52,533 nt of DNA from Methylobacterium hispanicum. Lineage in GTDB: Bacteria; Pseudomonadota; Alphaproteobacteria; Rhizobiales; Beijerinckiaceae. The position numbers and the translations under genes were made by a program. Below the pieces are notes generated by a model. It searched no databases and was not told where the DNA came from. It worked only from the letters and a program-made list of their open reading frames with translations. This document shows, in pieces, positions 7,414-17,200 of this stretch (its first letter is position 1; each line of letters begins with the position of its first letter). The stretch covers positions 1 to 52,533 of the forward strand of contig NZ_BPQO01000038.1 in NCBI RefSeq assembly GCF_022179285.1, written 5' to 3'.

Positions 7414-9477
7414 TCAGAGGGCGAGATGGACGGGCCCACTGCCCGCGGCCGGGGTGGCCGAGCAGATCAGCACCTCGTCGTCCGCGCGGGGTGCTGTGGG
7501 GGCCTTCGCGTAGGTAACGGCGCCCTTGAGGAGCTTCGTCCTGCAGGTGCCGCAGGTGCCGGTCCGGCAGCTGAACTCCGGGCTGAGGCCGCGGGCTTCG
7601 GCGAGTTCCAGCAGCGACCCCGAACCCGGCACCCAGCGCGCCTCCTTCGACGCGTTCAGGAAGGCGACCGGAACTGGCTCCGTCGACGCACGCGGCAGCG
7701 TGGCCGCCTCGGCGTCCGCCGGCACGCTCCTGACCAGCGACGAGGGGCCGAAGGTCTCGGCGTGGATGCGGTCGTCGGCGACGTTCAGGTCGCGCAGCCC
7801 GTCGTAGAGCGCCTGCGTGAAGGCGGTCGGACCGCAGAGGTAGAAGTCGTAGTCGCCGAACGGCAGCACGCGGGCGAGCAGCGCCATGTCGATCCGGCCA
7901 GCGACATCGTAGTCGACGCCCGCCACCGCATCCCCGGGCGCGCTCAGCACCCGCACGACCCTCACCGCGCTCCCGGCCGCGGCGGCGAGCTCGGCCACCT
8001 CCCTATCGAAGGGACGCTCCTCCTTGGAGCGGGCCGCCTGGACCAGTGTGGTCGGCCGGATGCCCCGGGTGCGCAGGCCCTCAAAGACGAGGTGGCGCAG
8101 CATCGCCAGCAGCGGCGTGATGCCGATGCCGCCGGCGAGCAGCACGGCCGGCCGCTTGGCATGGGCGTCGATGGTGAAGCTGCCGGCCGGCGCCCGCCCC
8201 TCGACCAAGTCGCCGACCCGCAGCGTGTCGTGGAGGTGCCCGGACACAGTGCCATCGCGCTTGACGCTGATCCGGTAGACCGCGTCCGAGGGCGCGACCG
8301 AGAGCGTGTAGGTGCGGATGACCGGCTTGTCCGCGCCGGGGAGCGGCACACGGATGGGCAGGTGCTGCCCCGCCTGGTGCGGGATCAGCCCGGACCCGTC
8401 CGCAGGCTGGAGGTGGAAGGAGCGGATCGCGCGGCTCTCGTCGACGATCTTCGTGACCGTGAACGGGCGCCATTGCGTCGCGAGGTCAGCGGCCCGGAGC
8501 CGGTCGGCGGCCGCGTGCCAGTCACCGGTCATCAGGGAGTTCGGCGACCAGCCGTCCGCCTGAAACGTCCAGCGCAGGGGCAGCGCGCCCCGCCGCCGCA
8601 CGACCCGGCGGGGCCGGAACGTCCAGAGCCGTTCAGCGCCCTGGAAGGCGGCGATCTCGGGGGAGGACAGGACGACCTCGGCGTCGCCCGTCATCTGCAG
8701 GAGGTCGCCGGTCTCGAAGTCGGCGAAGACGAGGCCGGCCCGGCCGTTCAGGAGGATGTTGCCGAGCGTGGCGAAGAACAGGTTGCCGGCGAAGTCGGGG
8801 ACCGTGAGCGTGCCGTCCTCGGCGACGCGAACGAAGCCGGCCTTGCCGCCGCGGTGCGAGACGTCGACCTGGCGGCGGCCGTCGCGCTCGGCGTAGGAGG
8901 CGACGAAGAACGTGTCGGCACCCTCGACAATGGCGCGCGCGTCCGCGTCGAGGCCGGCGTTCTCCTCGACGGTTCCAGAAAAGGGCTCGCGCGGGTCGCG
9001 GACGAAGGCGAAGTCGCGCAGCTGGATGTACAGCGGGCAGTTGCCGAAGCTCTGGTCGACGGCGAAGTTCAGAACGCCGTCCGCCGCGGCGCGGATGAGG
9101 CCGTTGACGCGGTTGCGTCGGCGGGTATGCAGCTCGATCCCGAGCAGCCCGATGGCGTCCCCGTCGCGCAAGCCCGCGCTCGCCGGGTCGCTCGGATCCG
9201 GCCGCACCGCGATGTCGAGTGTCGTCGGCGTCGGCGAGGCGATGAACCCGGGACCGCCGGCGACCAGCGTCGCCCAGGCGTCGCCCCGACCGTCGACGCT
9301 GCCGGCCACGATGAACGGGATCTGTTCGTAGAACGCGCGGTGTTGGTCGGGCATGAAGTCCCGCACCACCCGGCGCCCGACCTGCTCCATCCGCTCGGCC
9401 ACGCCGACCTGCTGCTGGATGGCCTTCTCGCCCGGATGCCAGGGCGACGACTTCGTGATGGTCGGACCGTCGCTCAT
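7414..9477 (-). CDS. PNPOx-like / ferredoxin reductase / [2Fe-2S] fusion flavoprotein
   Basis: A 687-residue three-domain protein. Residues about 1-300 form a pyridoxamine-phosphate-oxidase-like split barrel (PFIVAGSVDGRGDAWATLVA). Residues about 330-570 are a ferredoxin-NADP reductase module with RTYTLSVAPSD for flavin, LLAGGIGITPLLAML for NAD(P) and YLCGPTAF. Residues about 600-687 are a plant-type [2Fe-2S] domain with Cys637, Cys642, Cys645 and Cys672 (CRTGTCGTC...C). It should pass electrons from NAD(P)H through flavin and iron-sulfur to a flavin or substrate bound by the barrel. The substrate is unknown. It lies 57 bases upstream of a GST start in reverse order, within one minus-strand gene group. 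Confidence 0.9.
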   Translation of the reverse strand: MSDGPTITKSSPWHPGEKAIQQQVGVAERMEQVGRRVVRDFMPDQHRAFYEQIPFIVAGSVDGRGDAWATLVAGGPGFIASPTPTTLDIAVRPDPSDPASAGLRDGDAIGLLGIELHTRRRNRVNGLIRAAADGVLNFAVDQSFGNCPLYIQLRDFAFVRDPREPFSGTVEENAGLDADARAIVEGADTFFVASYAERDGRRQVDVSHRGGKAGFVRVAEDGTLTVPDFAGNLFFATLGNILLNGRAGLVFADFETGDLLQMTGDAEVVLSSPEIAAFQGAERLWTFRPRRVVRRRGALPLRWTFQADGWSPNSLMTGDWHAAADRLRAADLATQWRPFTVTKIVDESRAIRSFHLQPADGSGLIPHQAGQHLPIRVPLPGADKPVIRTYTLSVAPSDAVYRISVKRDGTVSGHLHDTLRVGDLVEGRAPAGSFTIDAHAKRPAVLLAGGIGITPLLAMLRHLVFEGLRTRGIRPTTLVQAARSKEERPFDREVAELAAAAGSAVRVVRVLSAPGDAVAGVDYDVAGRIDMALLARVLPFGDYDFYLCGPTAFTQALYDGLRDLNVADDRIHAETFGPSSLVRSVPADAEAATLPRASTEPVPVAFLNASKEARWVPGSGSLLELAEARGLSPEFSCRTGTCGTCRTKLLKGAVTYAKAPTAPRADDEVLICSATPAAGSGPVHLAL

Positions 9478-9534
9478 GATACTCTCCCGTCCGGTTCGGG
9501 CGGGCGCGCCTGGCGGCGCGACCGCGCGCCAAGG

Positions 9535-10152
9535 TCACGCGGCGGCCGTGAGGCCGGCCGGCGTCTGAACGAAGGGGACGAAGCCCGGCAGGGCCTCGAT
9601 CCGGCGCAGGTACGCGTTGACGTTGGCGTAGCCGGAAAGGTCGACGTTGCCCTCGGGGGCGCGCGCCAGGTAGCTGTAGAGCGCCACGTCCGCGATGGTG
9701 GGGTGCTGGCCGACCAGCCAGTCGCGACCGGCGAGATGGGCCTCCAGGCGGCCCAGCAGCGTGTGCGCCCGGCCGATCACCTCCTCCGGGTTGAACTTCG
9801 CGCCGAACACGGTGACGAGGCGCGCGGCGGCCGGGCCGTAGGCGAGCTCGCCGGCCGCGACCGACAGCCAGCGCTGCACGGCGGCCTCGCCCTCTGCGTC
9901 CACCGGCAGCCACTCCGCGCGCCCGAGCTTCCGGGCCAGGTACACGAGGATGGCGTTCGAGTCCGAGACAACCGTCCCGTCATCGTCGAGGACCGGCACC
10001 TGCCCGAACGGGTTGAGGGCGAGGAACTCGGGGCGCTTGTGCGCGCCCGCCTTCAGATCGACCTCGATGGCCTCGTGGGCCACGCCGAGCAGCGAGAGGA
10101 ACAGGCGGGCCCGGTGCGCGTGGCCAGAGAGGGGATGATGGTAGAGCTTCAT
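9535..10152 (-). CDS. glutathione S-transferase
   Basis: The 205-residue cytosolic GST starts MKLYHHPLSGHAHRARLFL. The N-terminal thioredoxin-like domain contains NPFGQVPVLDDDG (cis-Pro) and SDSNAI for the glutathione gamma-glutamyl group. The helical C-terminal domain has the WLVGQHPTIADVALYSY capping motif. The first-helix Ser in PLSGH is the likely catalytic residue. It is full length. It lies between the YcaC-like hydrolase and the PNPOx fusion on the same strand, which suggests a detoxification operon for electrophiles. Confidence 0.93.
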   Translation of the reverse strand: MKLYHHPLSGHAHRARLFLSLLGVAHEAIEVDLKAGAHKRPEFLALNPFGQVPVLDDDGTVVSDSNAILVYLARKLGRAEWLPVDAEGEAAVQRWLSVAAGELAYGPAAARLVTVFGAKFNPEEVIGRAHTLLGRLEAHLAGRDWLVGQHPTIADVALYSYLARAPEGNVDLSGYANVNAYLRRIEALPGFVPFVQTPAGLTAAA

Positions 10153-10331
10153 GACCGTGTTCCCTGAATTTCGGACCGGGCGAAGCCCCGAACCGCAGGG
10201 ACAAGGTGCCCCGGTGGAAGCACGGCGAGAATGCTCGTCCTTCGCAGTGCATTGTTGTCGCGAGCGGAACAATCCAACGCGAGGGGAGCCGGTCGTCACC
10301 GTGCGGTCGGTGCCCGGCCCCCTTCGAGCGG

Positions 10332-10880
10332 TTACGCCTGCCCCGTCGCGGCCAGGAAGCCGGCGTAGTTGTTGCCGGCGAAGGACAGGTGGTCGCCCAT
10401 CAGCTTCGCGTGTGCCTCGCCGGTGGCGGACTGCCAGCGAGTGAGGAGTTCCGTGCCGACGGCGACCGAGTTGATCGGCACGATGCCGGCCTGGACCATC
10501 CGGGTGATGGCTGCGTCCTCGACGAGCTTGCTCCAGGTGCCGGAGGCGTCGACGACAGCGTAGACGTCGTATCCCGCGTCCTTCGCCGACAGAGCCGCGA
10601 AGTCGGCGTTGTCGAAGGCGTCGATCTCGCCCGGCCGATGCACGATGGCGGCGTTCGGCAGGCCCTGCGCCACCACCGGCATGATCGGGCCGTTCGGGCC
10701 GTCCGAAGCGCTAGTCATGATCACGGCCGGAAGGCCGTAGACCTGCGCGATGGACACGAGCGCCTTCACGTTGTTCTGGAAATTCGCGGGCGACTGGGTC
10801 TGCACACAGTTGGCGAGCCCGGTCTGATGGTCGACGAACAGCACGGCGGCGTTCTCGGCAGTCAATCTCTCGTAGGACAT
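10332..10880 (-). CDS. YcaC-like isochorismatase-fold hydrolase with internal deletion
   Basis: The 182-residue product aligns with YcaC-type cysteine hydrolases (about 208 residues). The N-terminus has NAAVLFVDHQTGLANCVQ with the conserved Asp, then MTSASDGPNGPIMP and HRPGEIDAFDNADF. Family members follow this with about 25 residues including the catalytic Cys segment (GVVTEVCV). Here DNADF runs straight into AALSAKDAGYDVYAVVDASG, so that segment is missing in frame (near 10591-10605). The protein probably folds poorly or lacks activity. The start MSYERLTAE is preferred over an upstream ATG at 10928. It heads a minus-strand gene set. Confidence 0.8.
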   Translation of the reverse strand: MSYERLTAENAAVLFVDHQTGLANCVQTQSPANFQNNVKALVSIAQVYGLPAVIMTSASDGPNGPIMPVVAQGLPNAAIVHRPGEIDAFDNADFAALSAKDAGYDVYAVVDASGTWSKLVEDAAITRMVQAGIVPINSVAVGTELLTRWQSATGEAHAKLMGDHLSFAGNNYAGFLAATGQA

Positions 10881-11291
10881 GACGTTCTCGTTCGGGTGGG
10901 GCGGCCCCGCTCCGGAACTGCCTGACACCCCGAAGATGCCGTCCCACGTCCGGCGCCACTAGCCGTCTTTCCAGGCACTGTGCGTCCCTGAATGCGGGAC
11001 GCCGTGATGGCGAGCACGTCCTCGGGCGGGATCATATGGCCACGGCGAAGCGGCTTACCGGCCGAGGCGCTCCATCAGCACGTCCGTCAGCAACATTCTG
11101 CCGCTTGGAAATGTCTTTTCCAGAGCGAGAACTTTCCTTAGTCCGGCCTCGACGCAGGTTTGCTTCTGAAATTGGCTGGACTGTCGAGGCTTGACCGGCA
11201 CGACACACGTCACGCCAACCGCTTCAGCTCAGTATCGCGCCGCAGAAGCCACGGCTTCCGGAAGGCGGGCGATCGAATGGGGAATGCGCTC
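10881..11291. other. divergent intergenic region upstream of the adhesin
   Basis: About 410 bases between the minus-strand hydrolase and the plus-strand adhesin, expected to hold both promoters. An imperfect hyphenated palindrome, TGGAAA and TTTCCA (11106-11122), is visible and could be an operator. No gene with recognisable features is seen. Confidence 0.4.
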
Positions 11292-14200
11292 ATGGCCGCC
11301 GTCACGCAGACCTTCGAGAACGCGCTCAACCAGACCGGCAATCCGCTCGTCCTCGGCGGCTTCGTCTATGCGCAGCGCAGCTATTCGGGTGCGGCGACAG
11401 GCACCCTGGCCGTCCAGAACTTCACCACGCTCTTCAGCCGCGACGCGCAACTCCAGACCGGCCAGGGGACAGGCGTGCAGGTCGGCGTCCTGGACGGATC
11501 GGGCTACCTGTCAATCTCCCAGGCCTCCGGCGGCCAGTTCGATTTCGACCAGTTGGACTTCAACAGCGGAACCCTCCTCGGAGCCGCCACCAACACCTAC
11601 TTCGTCGGATTCAGGAACGGTGTGCAGGTCGTCTCCGGCGACGCGTTCCAGTTGCTCAACCTCAGCGGTCTGCTCGGCGATCAGCAGATCACCTTCGGGG
11701 ACCGGTGGGATGGCCTGACCGAGGTCCGGATCTTCAACGGCAGCCTTCTCGATCTCAGTCTCGGTCGGCTCGGCTTCCGGATCGACGACGTGGTCTTGAA
11801 CGACCGGTACGCCCCGGGCGCACCGAGCCTGAGTGCGGGCGTTGCCGTCACTGGTGACAACACCCCGACGCTCACCGGCACGGCCGAGGTCGGCTCGACC
11901 GTCGCGATCTTCAACGGTGCGACGCAGATCGGGACCGTCACGGCGGGCGCCAACGGGCAGTTCGCGTTCACGCCGACGACACCGCTGGCCGACGGAACCT
12001 ACACCCTGACCGCGCGCGCGACGGATGCTGCCGGAAACGCGAGCGTTCCCTCGACCAGCGTCGCGCTGACGATCGACACGGCTGCGCCCGGCGCGCCGAG
12101 TGTCACGGCGCCGGCCCTGACCAACGACAGCACGCCCACCATCACGGGCACGGCGGAGGCCGGCACCACCGTCACGCTCCTGAGCGGGACCACCGTGCTC
12201 GGCACCGCGGTCGCGGGTGCCAACGGCACCTACACCTTCACCCCCACCACACCCCTGCCTGACGCCACCTACGTCCTGCGCGCCACCACCACCGACGCGG
12301 CCGGGAACGTCAGCGGTGCCTCCGCCGCCACCTCCGTGCGGGTCGACACGATCGCCCCCGTCGTCCCCGCCTTCACCTCAGCGGGCGGCACCACCACCGA
12401 CAACACACCCACCCTCACCGGCACGGCGGAGGCCGGCGCCACCGTCACCATCCTCAACGACACCGCCGTGCTCGGCACAACCGTCGCCGGCTCCAACGGC
12501 ACCTTCAGCTTTACGCCCACGACGCCCCTGCCGGACGGTCCCCTCAGCCTGACCGCCCGCGCCACGGACGCGGCCGGCAACGCCTCGCCCACCTCCGCCG
12601 CGCTCGGCCTGACCATCGACGCAACCGCCCCGGCCGCCCCGGTGCTGGCCGCCTTCACAGGCCCCACCAACGACACCACGCCGACCATCACCGGCACGGC
12701 GGAGGCCGGTGCCACCGTCACGGTCCTCAACGGCACCACCGTGCTCGGCACCGCAATCGCCGACGCCAACGGCGCCTTCAGCGTCACGCCCGCCCTGCCG
12801 CTGCCGCAGGGCACCGCGAGGCTGACGGCCACCGCCACGGACGCGGCCGGCAACACCTCGGTCCTCTCGGCCGCCACGCCGGTCACGATCGACACCCTGG
12901 CGCCGGCCGCCCCCGTGCTCGCCGCCTTCACAGGCCCCATCGGCGACACCACCCCCGACATCACCGGTACCGCCGAGGTCGGCGCCACGGTGACGGTCAC
13001 GAGCGGCGCCACCGTGCTCGGCACCGCGGTGGCTGGAGCGGACGGCCGCTTCACCCTCACGCCCACCGGGCCGCTGCCGCAGGGCACCAGCACGCTCACG
13101 GCGACCGCCACGGATCTCGCCGGCAACACCTCGCCGGCCTCCACGGGCATCGCGGTCACCGTCGACTCGGCCGCGCCGGCCGCCCCGGTGATCACGACCG
13201 CGCCGGACAGCACCAGCGACCCCACGCCGACCATCACCGGCACGGCCGAGGCCGGCGCCACGGTGACGGTCCTGAACGGCACCGCAGTTCTAGGCACGGC
13301 AGTGGCCGACACCGGCGGCGCCTTCAGTTTCACGCCCACCGCCCCGCTGGCGGACGGGACGCTCACGCTGACGGCGACGGCGCGCGACGTGGCCGGCAAT
13401 GTCGGCCCGGCCTCGGCCGCGGTCGCGCTAACCATCGACACGGCCGCGCCCGGCGCCCCGACGCTGAACGCGCTGCCGGCCACGACCGCGGACAACACGC
13501 CCGAGATCAGCGGCACGGCGGAGGCCGGCGCCACCGTTACCATCGCCAACGGCACCACCGTGCTCGGCACCGCGGTCGCCGGCGCCAACGGCGCCTTCAC
13601 CTTCACGCCCGAGGTCCCGCTGCCCTCCGGTCCCTACACCCTGACGGCGACCGCCACGGACGCCGCCGGCAATACCGGCCCGGCCTCGAACGCGGTCGTG
13701 ACCGCGATCACGGCGCCGGTCGTGCCCGACACCACGCCGCCGGCGCCGCCGGTGCTGGACGCCTTCCCGACGCCCACCAACGACACCATGCCGACCATCA
13801 CCGGCTCGGCCGAAGTCGGCGCCGTCGTGACAATCACGAACGGCCCCGTCGTCCTGGGCTCGGCCATCGCGGGCGCGGACGGCAGCTTCAGCTTCACCCC
13901 CACGACGCCGCTGACAGACGGCGCCACCACCCTCACCGCCGTCGCGCGCGACCTGGCCGGGAATCCGTCCGGCGCCGCCACGGTGACGGTCACCATCGAC
14001 ACCGCCCCGCCCGCCGCGCCCACCTTCACGACGCCCGCGGCCAGCACCGACGCCACCCCCGCCATCACCGGCACGGCCGAGGCCGGTGCCGCCGTCACCA
14101 TCGCCAACAACGGCACCACCCTCGGTACCGCGGTCGCCGGCACCAACGGCACCTTCACCTTCACCCCGGCCGCCCCGCTGGCAGAAGGCCTCAACAATCT

Positions 14201-17200
14201 CACGGCGACCGCCACCGACGTCGCCGGCAACACCTCCGCCCCCGTCACGGCCACGCTGACCGTCGACACGACCGGCCCGGACGCCCCGGTGCTCAACCCC
14301 TTCCCGGCGCTGACCCCCGACAACACGCCCGCCATCACCGGCACGGCGGAGGCCGGCACCACCGTCACCATTGCCAACGGCACCACCGTGCTCGGCACCG
14401 CGGTCGCCGACACCAACGGCGCCTTCAGCTTCACGCCAACGACCGCGCTGGCGGACGGCACCCTGACGCTGACTGCGACCGCCGCGGACGCGCTCGGCAA
14501 CGTCTCGGCCGTGTCCGGTTCGGTCACGCTGACCATCGACGCGACCGCCCCGGCCGCCCCCGTGCTCGACACCTTCCCGACGCCCACCAACGACACCACG
14601 CCCGCCATCACCGGCACGGCGGAGGCCGGCACCACTGTGACCATCGCCAACGGCACCACCGTGCTCGGCACGGCGGTGGCCGACGGCAGCGGCAGCTTCA
14701 GCTTCACACCGACCACGCCGCTGCCGCAGGGCACCAGCACGCTTACGGCGACCGCCACGGATCTCGCCGGCAACACCTCGCCGGCCTCCACGGGCATCGC
14801 GGTCACCGTCGACTCGGCCGCGCCGGCGGCCCCAGTGATCACCACCGCGCCGGGCAGCACCAGCGACACCACACCGACCATCACCGGTACGGCCGAGGTC
14901 GGCGCCACGGTGACCATCGCCAACAACGGCACCGTGCTGGGCACGGCGATCGCCGACGCCAACGGCGCCTTCAGCTTCACGCCGGCCGCGCCGCTGCCGG
15001 ACGAGACCCTCAGCCTGACGGCGACCGCCGCGGACGCGCTCGGCAACGTCTCGGCCGCATCCAGCCCGGTCACGCTGACGATCGACACGAGCCCGCCGGC
15101 CGCCCCGGATCTGGCCGCCCTCCCGGACGCCACCAACGACACGACGCCCCTCATCACCGGCACGGCCGAGGCCGGCACGACGGTGACGCTGCTGAACAAC
15201 GGCGTCCCGATCGGGACCGCTCTGGCCGATGCGGACGGCCGCTTCAGTCTCACCCCCGGGACGCCGCTGACGGGGGGCGCCAACAGCCTGACGGCGACAG
15301 CCACCGACGCGGCCGGCAATACCGGCACGGCCTCGTCCCCGGTCACGCTCACGGTCGATCTCTTGGCGCCCGGCGCGCCCGTTCTCACCGCCTTCCCGAA
15401 CCCGACCAACGACACCACGCCCACCATCACCGGCGCGGCGGAGGCCGGCGCCACGGTCACGATCGCGAGCAACGGCACGACACTCGGCACGGTCGTGGCC
15501 GGCACCGACGGCGCTTTCAGCTTCACGCCCACGACGGCGCTGGCGGAGGGGGCCAACAGCCTGACGGCGACCGCCACGGATGCGGCCGGCAACGTCTCGC
15601 TCGCAGCGCAGACGCCGCTCCGCGTTGATCTCACCCCACCGCCGGCCCCGGCCGTCGATCCCCTGCCGGCCACGACCGGCGACACGACGCCGACCATCAC
15701 CGGCACGGCCAAGGCCGGCGCCACCGTCACGGTGCTCAACGGCAACGTCGTGCTCGGCACGGTCGTGGCCGGCGCGGGCGGCGCCTTCAGCTTCACCCCG
15801 ACCACGCCGCTCCCGGTCGGCACCGCCAGCCTCACCGCCACCGCCACGGATGTGGCTGGCAACACAGGTCCGGCCTCCGCGACGATCGTCCTCGAGATCA
15901 CGCCGCCCCCGGTCGCGGGTGACACCACCCCGCCGGACGCGCCGGTCCTCACCGCCTTCCCGAATCCGACCAACGAGAGCCAGCCCGCCATCACCGGCAC
16001 AGCCGAAGCCGGCGCGACGGTGACCATCGCGAGTAACGGCGCCGAGATCGGATCGGTCGTGGCCGGCCCGAGCGGCACCTTCAGCTTCACGCCGACGACG
16101 TCGCTGCCGGAGGGCGCCAACACCCTGACGGCCACCGCCACGGACGCGGCCGGCAACACCTCGCCGGCCGGGCAGACGGTGCTGACGGTCGATCTGACCC
16201 CGCCGGCGCCCCCCGTGCTCGGCGCGCTGCCGCCCGCTACCGACGACAGCACGCCCACCATCACGGGCACGACCGAGCCGAACGCCACGGTGACCATCGC
16301 CAACGGCACCACGGTGCTGGGCACGGCTGTCGCGGACCCGGCGGGCAATTTCAGCTTCACCCCGAGCGCCCCGCTTCCGGCGGGCACCGCGAGCCTCAGC
16401 GCCACCGCCACGGATGTCGCCGGCAACACCGGCACGGCCTCGGCCGCGGTGCCGGTCGTGATCACGGCGCCGCCGGTCGGCGGAGGCGACACCACGCCGC
16501 CGGACGCACCGGTCCTGACGGGCTTCACGGCACCCACCAACAACACCACGCCGACCATTAGCGGCACGGCGGAGCCCGGCGCGACGGTCAGCATCGCGAA
16601 CAACGGGGCCGAGATCGGATCGGTCGTGGCGGACGCGAACGGCGCCTTCAGCTTCACCCCGACCACGCCTCTGACGGCGGAGGGCAACAGCCTGACGGCC
16701 ACCGCCACGGACGCGGCCGGCAACGTCTCGCCGGTCTCGACCGCGGTCGCGCTGACGATCGACACGACGCCACCCGCGGCGCCCACCCTGACCGGGCTGC
16801 CGGCCACGACGGACGACACCACGCCGACCATCACGGGCACGACCGAGCCGAACGCCACGGTGACCATCGCCAACGGCGGCACGGTGCTGGGCACCGCGGC
16901 GGCTGACGAGGTGGGCAATTTCAGCTTCACCCCGACCGCCGCCCTGCCGGCGGGCACCGCGAGCCTCACCGCCACCGCCCGAGACGTGGCCGGCAACACC
17001 GGGCCGGCCTCGGCCGCGGTCAGCCTGCTGATCGACCCCGGAATCGATGCGCCGCCGACCGCCACCCTCACGGTCGCCACCACGGCGGACGGCGTCATCA
17101 ACGCCGCCGAGGCCGCGGCCACGGCCTTCACGGTGACCGGCCTCGACACGGGCACCACGGCGAGCGCCAGCTTCAGCGCCGGCGGCACCACCGTCACCGT

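Noticed and set aside
6880..10167. 1,095-codon plus-strand frame
   Set aside because: It runs antisense to the LysR/NTF2/reductase/GST genes, which show clear families and motifs. The translation is Arg/Gly-rich low-complexity sequence.
11812..17040. CRISPR-like array
   Set aside because: The repeats are ~275-bp in-frame coding units with no short identical repeats separated by unique spacers, and no cas genes are near.
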